Shown here: piece after piece, positions 17,378 to 27,520 of the stretch
Layout of the letters: every line of letters begins with the position of its first letter
Position numbering within the stretch: position 1 is the stretch's first letter
Assembly: GCF_008011855.1 (NCBI RefSeq)
Contig: NZ_VOUX01000001.1
Location: 186,001 to 250,000 of the forward strand
Length of the DNA stretch: 64,000 nt
From: Serratia bockelmannii
GTDB lineage: Bacteria > Pseudomonadota > Gammaproteobacteria > Enterobacterales > Enterobacteriaceae
Direction of reading: 5' to 3'
Made by a program: the position numbers and the translations under genes
The notes under the pieces: model-generated
Seen by the model: only the letters and a program-made list of their open reading frames with translations
Told to the model about the DNA's origin: nothing
Database searches by the model: none

Positions 17378-18286
17378 ATGAATGCAGAGATAAAACGCGG
17401 ATCGCTGGAGATGGCGGCGGCGATGTTGATTTCCGGCTCTATCGGCTGGTTTGTGTTGATGTCAGGCCAGCCGGTTATCAACGTGGTGTTTTGGCGCTGC
17501 GCGGTAGGCGCGCTGGTGCTGCTGGCGGTGTGCGGCGTATTGGGGCAGCTGCGACGCGATGCGCTGACGCGCGCCACGCTGCTGCTGGCGATCGCCGGCG
17601 GCGTCGCGCTGGTGATCAACTGGCTGCTGCTGTTTGCCGCCTATTCCTATGCCTCTATTTCCATCGCCACCGCGGTGTATAACACCCAGCCGTTTATGCT
17701 GGTGGGGCTGGGGGCGCTGTTTTTGGGGGAACGGCTGACCGCCCGCAAGCTGCTGTGGCTGGGGCTGGCGTTCGGCGGCATGATGCTGGTGGTGCTGGCG
17801 CAGCCGCGGCAGGCGGGGGAGCAGAGCCATTATCTGGCGGGCATCGCGCTGGCGCTCGGCGCGGCGTTTTTCTACGCCCTGATGGCGCTGGCGGCCAAGC
17901 GGCTGAAGGGCACGCCGCCGCATCTCATTGCGCTGATCCAGGTGACGGTAGGGGCGATGATGCTGTTGCCGCTGGTGGATTTCCATGTTTCGGCCAGCGT
18001 TGGGCAGTGGGGGATGCTGGCGACGCTCGGCGTGCTGCACACCGGCCTGATGTACGTGTTGATGTACGGTGCGCTGCAGAAGCTGCCCACCAACCTGATC
18101 GGCTCGCTGTCGTTTATCTACCCGATCGCCGCCATGTTGGTGGATCGCCTGGCGTTTGGCCACCGCCTGTCGGCGTGGCAGCTGCTGGGTGCGGCGATCA
18201 TCCTGCTGGCGGCGGCGGGCATGAACCTGCTGGGCGATCGGCGAGCGCGACTGCTGCCGGCCTCGGACGGCCGGCGCGCCGGCTGA
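17378..18286 (+). CDS. DMT/EamA-family exporter
   Basis: This 302-aa inner-membrane protein has ten hydrophobic helices in two EamA repeats (GQPVINVVFWRCAVGALVLL, and LSFIYPIAAMLVDRLAFGHR in the second). ATG 17378 has a GAGGA site; the longer in-frame ORF upstream runs into the divergent regulator. Its partner at 16807-17241 suggests amino acid or amine export under Lrp-type control. The substrate is not identified. Confidence 0.87.
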   Translation: MNAEIKRGSLEMAAAMLISGSIGWFVLMSGQPVINVVFWRCAVGALVLLAVCGVLGQLRRDALTRATLLLAIAGGVALVINWLLLFAAYSYASISIATAVYNTQPFMLVGLGALFLGERLTARKLLWLGLAFGGMMLVVLAQPRQAGEQSHYLAGIALALGAAFFYALMALAAKRLKGTPPHLIALIQVTVGAMMLLPLVDFHVSASVGQWGMLATLGVLHTGLMYVLMYGALQKLPTNLIGSLSFIYPIAAMLVDRLAFGHRLSAWQLLGAAIILLAAAGMNLLGDRRARLLPASDGRRAG

Positions 18287-18289
18287 TGC

Positions 18290-19891
18290 TCAGTTCGGTT
18301 TTTTCAGCCGGCGCCATAAAGTGGTGCGGCTGATCCCGAGCAACCGGGCGGCGGCGGCGTGGTCGCCTCCGCACCGCGCCAGGGCTTCGTGGGCGGAGAT
18401 GGGCGCCGCCTGCGTCTCGGGCGGCGTGACCGCCGCCAGCTCCGGCAACAGCCACTGCAGCGTTTCACCGCTCGGCGCTGCGCCGGTGCTCAGCATCAGC
18501 GCTACCCGTTCCATCATGTTGCGCAGTTCGCGCAGGTTGCCGGGCCAGGCGTAATGGCTTAGCGCGGCGTAACAGCCGGCCAGGGCGGTGCGCAGCGGCT
18601 CCGTCAGCGGCACATCGAGCGCCGCCAGCGACTGTTTCAGAAAGTGTTCCGCCAGCATCGCAATATCGTCGCCGCGCGCCCGCAATGGCGGCAGCTGCAG
18701 CCGCAGGGCGCTCAGGCGATAAAACAGATCGGCGCGAAAACCGCCCCGTTGAATCGCCTGCTCCAGGCGGGTGTGGGTGGCGCTGATGACGCGAAAGTCG
18801 ACCGTTACCGGCTGTTGCCCGCCCACCCGGGTGATAGTTTTCTCTTCCAGCGCGCGCAGCAGTCGCGTTTGCAGGTGCAGCGGCATTTCGCCGATCTCAT
18901 CCAGAAACAGGGTGCCGCCGTTGGCGGTTTCCAGCAGCCCGCGCCGGCCGCCGCGCCGTGAACCGGTGAAGGCGCCTTCCTCATAGCCGAACAGCTCCGC
19001 CTCCAGCAGCGATTCGGCGATGGCGCCGCAGTTGATGGCGACGAACGGCGGCGTCGCCCCCCTGGACGGTGCGCCGCGCCGGGAAAAGTATTCGCGGTGG
19101 ATTGCCTGCGCCGCCAGCTCTTTGCCAGTGCCGGTTTCTCCTTCAATTAATACCGCCGCCGGCGAGCGGGCGTACAACATGATGGTGCGCCGGGTCTGCT
19201 CCATCTGCGGGGAGTCGCCCTGCAAATCGCCCAGCCCATAGCGTGGCTGCAGGGTATCGCGTGCGGCGTAATCGCCGCCGCGTTTGCCGCCGCTCAGCAT
19301 CAGGCGCGTTACGTCCAGCGCATCGCTGAAAGCGGCGCGCAGGGTGGCGGCGGAATAGAGAAAAATGGCGGTGAGCCCGGCCTCTTCCGCCAGATCGCTG
19401 ATGAGGCCGGCGCCGACCACCGCCTGAATACCGGCGGCTTTCAGCTCGGCGATCTGGCCGCGGGCGTCCTCTTCGGTGACGTAACTGCGCTGCTCCAGCG
19501 GCAGATCGAAGGTTTGCTGGAACTCCATCAGTGCGGGCAAAGGCGTTTTATAGGTGATGACGCCGATCCGATCGGCGGTTCTGCGCGCCTTGCTCAGCGC
19601 CTGCAGCAGGTCGAAGCCGCCGGGCTTGACCAGGATGACCGGCACCGACAGGCGACTTTTCAGGTAGGCGCCGTTGGAGCCGGCGGCGATGATGGCGTCG
19701 CACGGTTCGGTCGCCAGGCGTGCGCGGATGTGCTGCACCGCCTCCTCGAAGCCGAGACGGATCGGGGTGATGGTCGCCAGATGGTCGAACTCGAGGCTGA
19801 TGTCCCGGAACAGATCGAACAGGCGGGTGATGGAGACGGTCCAGATCACCGGTTTGTCCGGCGCGCGGGATGGCGTGATGTGATCGCTCAT
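18290..19891 (-). CDS. prpR: Propionate catabolism sigma-54 activator PrpR
   Basis: This 533-aa protein has an N-terminal PrpR_N sensor (about 10-180), a sigma-54 AAA+ domain with Walker A GETGTGKE at 251-258 and the sigma-54 contact loop GAFTGS at 306-311, and a C-terminal Fis-type HTH ([18 protein letters not shown]). In Salmonella PrpR senses 2-methylcitrate and activates prpBCDE. Here it is divergent from prpBCD with a clear -24/-12 promoter and repeated TGAAAC elements between them. Confidence 0.95.
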   Translation of the reverse strand: MSDHITPSRAPDKPVIWTVSITRLFDLFRDISLEFDHLATITPIRLGFEEAVQHIRARLATEPCDAIIAAGSNGAYLKSRLSVPVILVKPGGFDLLQALSKARRTADRIGVITYKTPLPALMEFQQTFDLPLEQRSYVTEEDARGQIAELKAAGIQAVVGAGLISDLAEEAGLTAIFLYSAATLRAAFSDALDVTRLMLSGGKRGGDYAARDTLQPRYGLGDLQGDSPQMEQTRRTIMLYARSPAAVLIEGETGTGKELAAQAIHREYFSRRGAPSRGATPPFVAINCGAIAESLLEAELFGYEEGAFTGSRRGGRRGLLETANGGTLFLDEIGEMPLHLQTRLLRALEEKTITRVGGQQPVTVDFRVISATHTRLEQAIQRGGFRADLFYRLSALRLQLPPLRARGDDIAMLAEHFLKQSLAALDVPLTEPLRTALAGCYAALSHYAWPGNLRELRNMMERVALMLSTGAAPSGETLQWLLPELAAVTPPETQAAPISAHEALARCGGDHAAAARLLGISRTTLWRRLKKPN

Positions 19892-19933
19892 GGTGGGTTA
19901 CCGAATGGAAGTGGCTGCATTAGGTGTAGCCCG

Positions 19934-19991
19934 GTTTCAGTTATGTTTCAAATTTACTGTGTGAAACAACGATTGAAACGTTAACTGAAAC
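19934..19991. promoter_or_regulatory. Phased TGAAAC/GTTTCA array, probable PrpR sites
   Basis: GTTTCA occurs at 19934 and 19945, and TGAAAC at 19962, 19974 and 19986. Spacings are 11, 12 and 12 bp, about one helical turn, and the orientation flips in the centre. The array lies about 100-150 bp upstream of the prpB sigma-54 promoter, right for an enhancer. Two further copies, at 20079 and 20108, flank the promoter itself. Assignment to PrpR is inference from position. Confidence 0.65.
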
Positions 19992-20085
19992 GTTTTTTAT
20001 CCCTTTGCCAGGCCAATGGCGCTGAATATGTTGTAACTCACTTATTTTTATCGTTTTTAATTTTTCCCCTCACCGAAGTGAAACC

Positions 20086-20100
20086 TGGCCCGCTCCTTGC
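20086..20100 (+). promoter_or_regulatory. Sigma-54 promoter of prpBCD
   Basis: TGGC at 20086-20089 and TTGC at 20097-20100 give the canonical GG-N10-GC spacing, 36 bp before the prpB start codon. Confidence 0.85.
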
Positions 20101-20136
20101 TCTGTCTGTTTCATCTGGCTAATCGGAGAAAACGTC

Positions 20137-20137
20137 A
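20137..20137 (+). other. Chosen translation start of prpB
   Basis: The ATG lies 10 bases after CGGAGAA. It is the first in-frame start after the sigma-54 promoter. Confidence 0.7.
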
Positions 20138-21027
20138 TGACGCTGCGCTCACCCGGGCTCGCCTTTCGTCAGGCCCTGAATAAAGAGAAACCCCTGCAAA
20201 TCGCCGGCGCGATCAACGCCAACCATGCGCTGCTGGCCCAGCGGGCCGGGTTCCAGGCCATCTATCTTTCCGGCGGCGGCGTGGCGGCGGGTTCGCTGGG
20301 GCTGCCGGACCTGGGCATTTCGACGCTGGACGATGTGTTGACCGATATTCGCCGCATCACCGACGTCTGCCCGCTGCCGCTGCTGGTGGATGTCGACAGC
20401 GGTTTCGGCGCATCGGCGTTTAACGTTGCCCGCACGGTGCGCTCGGTGAGCAAGGCCGGGGCGGCGGCGCTGCATATCGAAGATCAGGTCGGCGCCAAGC
20501 GCTGCGGCCATCGGCCCAATAAGGCCATCGTCTCCACCGAAGAGATGGTGGATCGCATCAAGGCGGCGGTAGATGCGCGCAGCGATCCGGACTTCGTGAT
20601 CATGGCGCGCACCGACGCGCTGGCGGTGGAGGGGCTGGAGGCGGCCATCGAGCGCGCTCAGGCTTACGTGGCGGCCGGGGCCGACATGCTGTTCCCGGAA
20701 GCGATCACCGAACTGGGCATGTACCGCCGTTTCGCCGAAGCGACGCAGGTGCCGATCCTCGCCAACATCACCGAATTCGGCGCGACGCCGCTGTTCACCA
20801 CCGACGAGCTGCGCAGCGCTCGGGTGGATATGGCGCTGTATCCGCTGTCGGCCTTTCGGGCGATGAACCGGGCGGCGGAGCGGGTGTACCGCGCCCTGCG
20901 CGAGGAGGGCACGCAGAAAAGCGTCATCGACACCATGCAGACCCGCAACGAGCTGTACGAAAGCATCAACTACTATTTGTTCGAAGAGAAACTCGACGCT
21001 CTGTTCGCTCGCCAACGCGACGAATAG
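20137..21027 (+). CDS. prpB: Methylisocitrate lyase PrpB
   Basis: This 296-aa TIM-barrel enzyme of the isocitrate lyase/PEP mutase superfamily has the catalytic loop KRCGH at residues 121-125 and the metal-site segment DVDSGFG. It splits 2-methylisocitrate to pyruvate and succinate, the last step of the methylcitrate cycle. It is first in the operon, 33 bp before prpC. Confidence 0.96.
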   Translation: MTLRSPGLAFRQALNKEKPLQIAGAINANHALLAQRAGFQAIYLSGGGVAAGSLGLPDLGISTLDDVLTDIRRITDVCPLPLLVDVDSGFGASAFNVARTVRSVSKAGAAALHIEDQVGAKRCGHRPNKAIVSTEEMVDRIKAAVDARSDPDFVIMARTDALAVEGLEAAIERAQAYVAAGADMLFPEAITELGMYRRFAEATQVPILANITEFGATPLFTTDELRSARVDMALYPLSAFRAMNRAAERVYRALREEGTQKSVIDTMQTRNELYESINYYLFEEKLDALFARQRDE

Positions 21028-21060
21028 GCGCCATTCACGCAGAAGCCAAATGAGGACAGT

Positions 21061-22224
21061 ATGAGCCAAGCGATCCCCCCGCAAAGCCCGACTGGCGTTA
21101 AGCCGAAAAAATCCGTGGCGTTATCCGGCGTGCCCGCCGGAAATACTGCGCTGTGTTCCGTAGGGCGCAGCGGCAACGATCTGCACTACCGCGGTTACGA
21201 CATCCTCGATCTCGCGCGCCACTGCGAGTTTGAAGAGGTCACCCATCTGCTGATCCACGGCAAGTTGCCCAACCGCGACGAGCTGCAGGCCTATAAACAC
21301 CGTCTCAAAGCGCTGCGCGGCCTGCCCGCCAGCGTGCGCACGGTGCTGGAGGCGCTGCCGGCGGCTTCGCATCCGATGGACGTGATGCGCACCGGCGTTT
21401 CGGCCCTTGGCTGCACGCTGCCGGAAAAAGAGCAGCACGGCGCGGCCGGCGCGCGCGACATTGCCGATCGGCTGCTGGCGTCGTTGGGATCGATGCTGCT
21501 CTACTGGTATCACTACAGCCACAACGGCGAACGTATTCAGCCGGAGACCGACGACGATTCCATCGGCGGCCACTTCCTGCACCTGCTGCACGGCGAGGCG
21601 CCTTCCGCCAGCTGGGAACAGGCCATGCACGCGTCATTGATCCTGTACGCCGAGCATGAGTTCAACGCCTCGACCTTCGCCGGCCGGGTGATCGCCGGCA
21701 CCGGATCCGACGTCTATTCGGCGATCGTCGGCGCCATTGGCGCGCTGCGCGGGCCGAAGCACGGCGGCGCCAACGAGGTGTCGCTGGAGATCCAGCAACG
21801 CTATGAAACGCCGGACGAAGCGGAAGCCGACATTCGCCGCCGCATCGACAACAAAGAGGTGGTGATTGGCTTTGGGCACCCGGTGTACACCGTCTCCGAT
21901 CCGCGCCATCAGGTGATCAAAGAGATCGCACTGCGCCTGTCGCAGGAAGCGGGCGCGATGAAGCTGTATGACATCGCCGATCGGCTGGAAAGCGTGATGC
22001 ACGACACCAAAAACATGTTCCCCAACCTCGACTGGTTCTCGGCGGTGTCTTACCACCAGCTGGGGGTGCCCACCGAAATGTTCACGCCGCTGTTCGTCAT
22101 GGCGCGCGTCAGCGGCTGGTCGGCGCACATCATCGAGCAACGGCAGGACAACAAAATCATTCGCCCGTCCGCCAACTATACCGGGCCGGAAGCGCGAGCC
22201 TTCGTACCGCTGGATCAGCGCTGA
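21061..22224 (+). CDS. prpC: 2-methylcitrate synthase PrpC
   Basis: This 387-aa citrate synthase-fold enzyme condenses propionyl-CoA with oxaloacetate. Recognisable parts are [16 protein letters not shown], the active-site histidine region [19 protein letters not shown], and GFGHPVYT near residue 280. The length is that of bacterial type-2 citrate/methylcitrate synthases. It sits between prpB and prpD in the usual order. Confidence 0.95.
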   Translation: MSQAIPPQSPTGVKPKKSVALSGVPAGNTALCSVGRSGNDLHYRGYDILDLARHCEFEEVTHLLIHGKLPNRDELQAYKHRLKALRGLPASVRTVLEALPAASHPMDVMRTGVSALGCTLPEKEQHGAAGARDIADRLLASLGSMLLYWYHYSHNGERIQPETDDDSIGGHFLHLLHGEAPSASWEQAMHASLILYAEHEFNASTFAGRVIAGTGSDVYSAIVGAIGALRGPKHGGANEVSLEIQQRYETPDEAEADIRRRIDNKEVVIGFGHPVYTVSDPRHQVIKEIALRLSQEAGAMKLYDIADRLESVMHDTKNMFPNLDWFSAVSYHQLGVPTEMFTPLFVMARVSGWSAHIIEQRQDNKIIRPSANYTGPEARAFVPLDQR

Positions 22225-22271
22225 GCGCCGGTCGTTATCGTGTCGTTTTCACTCTGGAGCCTTTGGGAATC

Positions 22272-23726
22272 ATGATGCTTGAGTCTGCCAATACCCGCCG
22301 TCCGCCGTTCGATCGCGAAATGGTCGATATCGTCGATTATGTGATGAAAGAGGCCGTCGATACCCCGGCGGCGTACCGCACCGCTCACTATTGCCTGCTC
22401 GACACCCTCGGCTGCGGGCTGGAGGCGCTGAGCTACCCGGCCTGCAAGAAACTGATGGGGCCGGTGGTGCCGGGCGCCGAGGTGCTGAACGGCAGCCGGG
22501 TGCCGGGCACCCGTTTCCAGCTGGATCCGGTGCAGGCGGCGTTCAATATCGGCGCCATGATCCGCTGGCTCGACTTCAACGACACCTGGCTGGCGGCGGA
22601 GTGGGGCCACCCGTCGGATAACCTGGGCGGGATCCTGGCGGTGGCCGATTGGCTCTCTCGCCAGGCGGTGGCGGCAGGCAAAGCGCCGCTGACCATGCGG
22701 CAGGTGCTGATCGCCATGATCAAGGCGCATGAGATCCAGGGCTGCCTGGCGCTGGAAAACGCCTTCAACCGGGTAGGGTTGGATCACGTGCTGCTGGTGA
22801 AGGTGGCGTCCACCGCGGTGGTGGCGCAGCTGCTCGGCCTGAGCCGCGAGGCGATCCTGAACGCGGTGTCGCTGGCGTGGGTGGACGGGCAGTCGCTGCG
22901 TACCTATCGCCACGCGCCGAACGCCGGCACCCGCAAATCCTGGGCAGCGGGAGATGCGACCGCCCGCGCGGTGCGGTTGGCGCTGATGGCCGCCACCGGC
23001 GAAATGGGCTACCCCTCGGCGCTGACGGCACCGACCTGGGGATTCTACGACGTCTCGTTCAACGGCAAACCTTTCCGCTTCCAGCGGCCGTACGGCGCAT
23101 ATGTGATGGAGAACGTGCTGTTTAAAATTTCGTTCCCGGCGGAGTTCCATGCCCAGACCGCCGTGGAGGCGGCCATGACGCTGCACCGCCAGATGCAGGC
23201 CGCCGGCAAAACCGCCGCCGACATCGCCAGGGTGAGCATCCGCACCCACGAGGCTTGCCTGCGCATTATCGACAAGCAGGGGCCGCTGGATAACCCGGCG
23301 GATCGCGATCACTGCATTCAGTATATGGTGGCGATCCCATTGCTGTTCGGCCGGCTGACGGCGGCGGACTACGAAGACCGGGTGGCCGAAGATCCGCGTA
23401 TCGACGCATTGCGTAGCAAGATCCACTGCCATGAAGATCCCGCTTTCACGCGCGATTATCACGATCCGGAAAAGCGCTCGATCGCCAATGCGCTGACGGT
23501 GGAGTTCGCCGACGGCAGCCGTCTGGATGAGGTGGCGGTGGAGTATCCTATCGGCCATGCGCGGCGGCGCGAAGAGGGCATCCCGCTGCTGATCGAGAAG
23601 TTCAAAACCAACCTGGCGCGCCAGTTCCCAGCCCTGCAGCAGCAGCGCATTCTCGAGGTGTCGCTGGACCGCCAGCGGCTGGCGCAGATGCCGGTCAACG
23701 AGTATCTCGATTTGTGGGTGATCTGA
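22272..23726 (+). CDS. prpD: 2-methylcitrate dehydratase PrpD
   Basis: This 484-aa MmgE/PrpD-family dehydratase converts 2-methylcitrate to 2-methyl-cis-aconitate. [15 protein letters not shown] and [20 protein letters not shown] are near-invariant in the family. I chose ATG 22272, which gives the usual length; a TTG at 22263 is also in frame. The next gene on this strand is a LysE exporter, so prpE (propionyl-CoA synthetase), normally the fourth gene in E. coli, is missing here. Confidence 0.95.
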   Translation: MMLESANTRRPPFDREMVDIVDYVMKEAVDTPAAYRTAHYCLLDTLGCGLEALSYPACKKLMGPVVPGAEVLNGSRVPGTRFQLDPVQAAFNIGAMIRWLDFNDTWLAAEWGHPSDNLGGILAVADWLSRQAVAAGKAPLTMRQVLIAMIKAHEIQGCLALENAFNRVGLDHVLLVKVASTAVVAQLLGLSREAILNAVSLAWVDGQSLRTYRHAPNAGTRKSWAAGDATARAVRLALMAATGEMGYPSALTAPTWGFYDVSFNGKPFRFQRPYGAYVMENVLFKISFPAEFHAQTAVEAAMTLHRQMQAAGKTAADIARVSIRTHEACLRIIDKQGPLDNPADRDHCIQYMVAIPLLFGRLTAADYEDRVAEDPRIDALRSKIHCHEDPAFTRDYHDPEKRSIANALTVEFADGSRLDEVAVEYPIGHARRREEGIPLLIEKFKTNLARQFPALQQQRILEVSLDRQRLAQMPVNEYLDLWVI

Positions 23727-23805
23727 GGTGAGCGGCGCTGACAAGCCACGTCGGCGTCGCTATGATGGACGTTCCATCCCCGTCCGTCTTCTTATCAGGT
23801 GATTC

Positions 23806-24435
23806 ATGATTGATGCCGCAACGTTGTTGTTGTTTTCCGGTGCCTGCGTGGCGCTGGCGCTGACCCCCGGCCCGGATATGCTGCTGATCGCTTCGCGCAG
23901 CGTCAGCCAGGGGCGGCGCGCCGGTTTCGCTTCGCTGGCGGGCATTCAGCTCGGCACATACTGCCACGCGCTGGCGGCGGCGCTGGGGTTGTCGCAACTG
24001 TTCGTCGCGGTGCCGCTGGCTTACGACGCGGTGAGAATGTTGGGCGCCGCCTATCTGCTCTACCTGGCGTGGAAAACGCTGCGATCCGGCAGCAGTCTGC
24101 AGGCTTCTGCCGGGTTGCAGGCCGTGCCGACGGCGCGAATTTTCCGGCAGGGACTGTTCACCAACATCCTCAACCCGAAAATGGCACTGTTCGTGCTGGC
24201 GCTGTTCCCCCAGTTTATCGATCCGCGTGCCGGCTCGGTGGTGGTACAGATGCTGGCGCTGGCGACGGTGCTGAATCTGGTGGGGTTGCTGATTAACGGC
24301 GGGGTGATCCTGGCGGTCAGCCGCATGAAAAGCCGCTTCGCCGGCCGCCGCTTCAGCGCCCGCTGGCCGAACTACCTGCTGAGCGGCGTATTTGCCGGGC
24401 TGGCCTGCAAGCTCATTTTCGACAGCCGCCGCTAA
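23806..24435 (+). CDS. LysE/RhtB-family amino acid exporter
   Basis: This 209-aa inner-membrane protein has six helices and the LysE signature LTPGPDMLLIASRSVSQGRRAG near the N-terminus, followed by NPKMALFVLALFPQFI. The family exports amino acids such as threonine, homoserine or leucine. It follows prpD by 79 bp, but its function has no obvious link to propionate. Its stop overlaps the stop of the convergent MmyB-type regulator by 4 bp. Confidence 0.88.
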   Translation: MIDAATLLLFSGACVALALTPGPDMLLIASRSVSQGRRAGFASLAGIQLGTYCHALAAALGLSQLFVAVPLAYDAVRMLGAAYLLYLAWKTLRSGSSLQASAGLQAVPTARIFRQGLFTNILNPKMALFVLALFPQFIDPRAGSVVVQMLALATVLNLVGLLINGGVILAVSRMKSRFAGRRFSARWPNYLLSGVFAGLACKLIFDSRR

Positions 24436-25271
24436 CCCTCGCGCAGCAGCGCTTCAAACGCCGCGCTGGCCGGTTCGTCCGGCAGCGCGCTGTACATCAC
24501 CAGCCGCAGGTGATTCTCTTCGTCGACGATAAAAGAGGCGTGGTCAAAGGTGACCGGGCCGATCTCCGGGACGATGAAGCTGCGTCGCCCCTGGCAGCGC
24601 CCGTGGATATCGTGCTGCCGCCAGAGCCGGCGGAACGGCGGCGACACCCGCTCCAGCGCCTGTACCCGTTGGCGCATCACCTCATCCTCCGGCGCACGGG
24701 CATAGTCGCGGCGGAAGCTGGCCAGGATCTGCGGCGCCTGCGCCTGCCACTCCAGCAGGCGTTCATTAAGCTGCGGATCGGCAAACAGCATCCACAGCAT
24801 GTTGCGCTCTTCCGCCGGACGTTCGTCGATGGCGAACAGCCGCTGCGCCGCCGGATTCCAGGCGATGATGTCCCAACTCAGGTTCATGACGTAAGCCGGC
24901 CGCAGCGTCAGATCGTCCAGCAGGCGCCGCACCAGCGGCGAGACCTGGCACCACTGATGGCCGACCGGCACCGGCGGGCGCTGATGCGCCAATAAGAACA
25001 GGTGGTAGCGGCCGGCGGCGTCGAGCTGCAGCACCCGCGCCAGATTTTCCAAAAACGTCACCGACGCATTGATTTCCCTGCCTTGCTCCAGCCAGGTGTA
25101 CCAGGTGAGGCCGACGCCGGCCAGCGCCGCCACCTCCTCGCGCCGCAATCCCGGCGTGCGGCGGCGGCTGCCGCTCGGCAAACCGACCGCCTCCGGCGAC
25201 AGCTGTTCTCGTTTTTGCCGCAGAAAGTCCGCCAGTTCGTGGCGGGTGCGTTCGAGGGTGCGTGGGGGCAT
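24432..25271 (-). CDS. XRE-type regulator with MmyB-like ligand-binding domain
   Basis: This 279-aa protein has an N-terminal HTH (LRREEVAALAGVGLTWYTWL, about 33-52) and a long C-terminal MmyB-like domain with LSWDIIAWNPAAQRLF. This architecture is common in regulators of flanking transporters or dehydrogenases and is thought to sense fatty-acid-like ligands. The start at 25271 avoids a longer ORF that crosses the divergent promoter. The divergent MFS gene at 25371 is the likely target. Confidence 0.87.
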   Translation of the reverse strand: MPPRTLERTRHELADFLRQKREQLSPEAVGLPSGSRRRTPGLRREEVAALAGVGLTWYTWLEQGREINASVTFLENLARVLQLDAAGRYHLFLLAHQRPPVPVGHQWCQVSPLVRRLLDDLTLRPAYVMNLSWDIIAWNPAAQRLFAIDERPAEERNMLWMLFADPQLNERLLEWQAQAPQILASFRRDYARAPEDEVMRQRVQALERVSPPFRRLWRQHDIHGRCQGRRSFIVPEIGPVTFDHASFIVDEENHLRLVMYSALPDEPASAAFEALLREG

Positions 25272-25370
25272 GGCGGCCGTCCTGTTGCTGTCAGTAATAG
25301 TATAAATGGCTATATAGTAACAGTTTAAACCCTGTTCCATACTGCGGCCATCATAATCTCTGGAGGTGGT

Positions 25371-26795
25371 ATGGAACATTCATTATCTCGTGAGCGGCGA
25401 GGGCTGCCCGGCCTGCCGGTGCTGCTGTTGGGCGGGTTCGTCACGGTGTTCGATCTGTTTGTGGTCAACGTGGCGGCGCCGGTGATCCAGCGGCAGTTCG
25501 CCGCCGATTTCGCCGGTGTCGGTTTGATCGTCGCCGGTTATGAGTTGGCGTTTGGGGTGCTGCTGATCGCCGGTGGGCGTCTGGGCGATCGCTTCGGACG
25601 TCGGCGTCTGTTCAGCCTCGGCATGCTGGGATTCACGCTGAGTTCTCTGCTGTGCGGGTTGGCGGGATCGCTCAGCCTGTTGATCGCCGCGCGTATTCTG
25701 CAGGGGGCGACGGCGGCGCTGTTGTTCCCGCAAATTTACGCCTTGATGCGGGTGCTGTACGCGCCGCAACAGCGGCGGCGCGCCTTCGCTTGGCTGGGCA
25801 TGACGCTGGGATTGGCGGCGATCTTCGGCCAGATCCTCGGCGGATTTATCATCGAGGCTAACCTGTTCGGCAGCGGCTGGCGCATGATCTTTTTGATCAA
25901 TTTGCCGATCGGCGCACTGGCGCTGTGGGCGGCGCGGCGCATTCCCGAATCGCGCGTGGCGCAGGCGCAGCGGCTGGACGGCGTTGGCCTGTGGCTGGCG
26001 GCGACCGGCCTGTCGCTGTTGTTGCTGCCGTTGCTGGAGGGGCCGGCGCGCGGCTGGCCGTGGTGGATAGCGCCGATGTTGGCGTTAGCGATGCTGACGC
26101 TGTGGGGCTTTCTGCGTTGGGAGCGCCGTCTGGCGCAGCGCGGTGATGATGCGGTGCTCGATCCGGCGCTGTTCCGTCAGGCGGGCTTCGCGCCGGGCAT
26201 GGCGGTGGTGCTGGCGATTTATGCCACCGCCTCCTCGTTTTTCTTGTGTTTCGCACTGCTGCTGCAGGCGGGGGCGGGGCTGACGCCTTTTCAGGCGGGC
26301 AGCCTGTTCGCCCCGGCCAGCGCGGCCTTTATGCTGGCGTCGATGCTGGCGCCCCGGCTGGCGCTGCGTTGGGGCAATGGCGTACTGAGCGTGGGCGTGG
26401 CGATTTACGCCGCCGGGTTGGCGCTATTGATGGCGCAGGCGCTGTGGGGTGAGGCGCTGGCGCACCCTCTGCGGCTGCTGCCGGGGTTAGTGGTGCTGGG
26501 ATTCGGTCAGGCGCTGAGCATGACGCCGCTGCTGAATCTGGTGCTGGGTTTGGCGCCGGAGCGGCAGGCGGGCATGGCGGCGGGTCTGGTTGCCACCGTG
26601 CAGCAGGTGGGGGGCGCGCTGGGCATCGTGGTCAGCGGCGTCGCTTTTGTGCCGCTGTTGGCGAGCGGCGGCGCAGCGGAGCGCTATGCCCAGGCCTTTG
26701 CCGGCGCCATGGTATTTAATCTGTTGGCGATGGGCATCGCCCTGCTGTTGTTAAACCGGATCACTCGAAATACTCAGAAAGCGGATCTTAAGTAG
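25371..26795 (+). CDS. MFS transporter, DHA2 (EmrB/QacA-like)
   Basis: This 474-aa protein has about 14 helices, with motif D1-like VTVFDLFVVNVAAPVIQRQF, motif A GGRLGDRFGRRRLF and motif C-like GQILGGFII. These mark drug/H+ antiporters. It is divergent from the MmyB-type regulator over a 99-bp AT-rich gap. The gap contains TATA-rich partial dyads (near 25302-25320) that may be the operator. The substrate is unknown. Confidence 0.88.
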   Translation: MEHSLSRERRGLPGLPVLLLGGFVTVFDLFVVNVAAPVIQRQFAADFAGVGLIVAGYELAFGVLLIAGGRLGDRFGRRRLFSLGMLGFTLSSLLCGLAGSLSLLIAARILQGATAALLFPQIYALMRVLYAPQQRRRAFAWLGMTLGLAAIFGQILGGFIIEANLFGSGWRMIFLINLPIGALALWAARRIPESRVAQAQRLDGVGLWLAATGLSLLLLPLLEGPARGWPWWIAPMLALAMLTLWGFLRWERRLAQRGDDAVLDPALFRQAGFAPGMAVVLAIYATASSFFLCFALLLQAGAGLTPFQAGSLFAPASAAFMLASMLAPRLALRWGNGVLSVGVAIYAAGLALLMAQALWGEALAHPLRLLPGLVVLGFGQALSMTPLLNLVLGLAPERQAGMAAGLVATVQQVGGALGIVVSGVAFVPLLASGGAAERYAQAFAGAMVFNLLAMGIALLLLNRITRNTQKADLK

Positions 26796-26852
26796 GCCGC
26801 CGGCGGGTGCTTTACTGTTGTCATCATGAGAGAGCGATAAGGAGCCACACTG

Positions 26853-27482
26853 ATGTTTCAACCCGCCACATTTCGCGAAGACAATCTGGATGCCCAACTG
26901 GCGCTGGTGCGCGCCCACCCGTTGGGGCTATTGGTCAGCCACGGCGAGCAGGGATTAACGGCCGATCCGCTGCCGTTTCTGGCCGATGTCGAACAGGGGC
27001 AGATCCGGCTGCGGGCGCACCTGTCGCGCGCCAACGCGCACTGGCAACGGCTGCAGCACGCGGCGGAATGCCTGGTGATTTTTCAGGGCGTGGAGGGCTA
27101 TGTGTCGCCCGGCTGGTACCCGAGCAAGGGCCAGACCGGCAAAGTGGTGCCGACCTGGAACTACAGCATGGTGCAGCTGTATGGCGTGCCGACGGTGACG
27201 GACGATCCGGCCTGGCTGCGCCGCCAGCTGATCGACCTGACGGCACAACAGGAAGGGCGCCGCCCGGCGCCCTGGCGGCTCGACGACGCGCCGGCCAACT
27301 ATATCGCCGCACAGCTTAAAGGCATCGTCGGTATCGAGATCGCCGTTACCCGGCGCGAAGGTAAATGGAAAATGAGCCAAAACCGCAGCGCCGACGATGC
27401 CGGCGGGGTGATCGCCGGGCTGCGCGAGGGCGATGACGCGCAGCGGCGACTGGCGGCGGAGGTTGAGCGGCGGCGCGGATAG
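26853..27482 (+). CDS. PaiB-family FMN-binding protein
   Basis: This 209-aa protein matches the PaiB/FMN-binding split-barrel family throughout: LVSHGEQGLTADPLPF, YVSPGWYPSK and VPTWNYSMVQLYG. The family is called a negative transcriptional regulator after Bacillus PaiB, but the fold is that of flavin reductase-like proteins, so a small-molecule role is possible. It lies between an MFS gene and ybiB on the same strand. Confidence 0.9.
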   Translation: MFQPATFREDNLDAQLALVRAHPLGLLVSHGEQGLTADPLPFLADVEQGQIRLRAHLSRANAHWQRLQHAAECLVIFQGVEGYVSPGWYPSKGQTGKVVPTWNYSMVQLYGVPTVTDDPAWLRRQLIDLTAQQEGRRPAPWRLDDAPANYIAAQLKGIVGIEIAVTRREGKWKMSQNRSADDAGGVIAGLREGDDAQRRLAAEVERRRG

Positions 27483-27520
27483 GGTATGCTAACCGAAGAG
27501 TGAGCTGAGGGAACCTTCGG

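Noticed and set aside
22215-23744. 509-codon open frame antisense to prpD
   Set aside because: It mirrors prpD exactly and has no domain or ribosome site.
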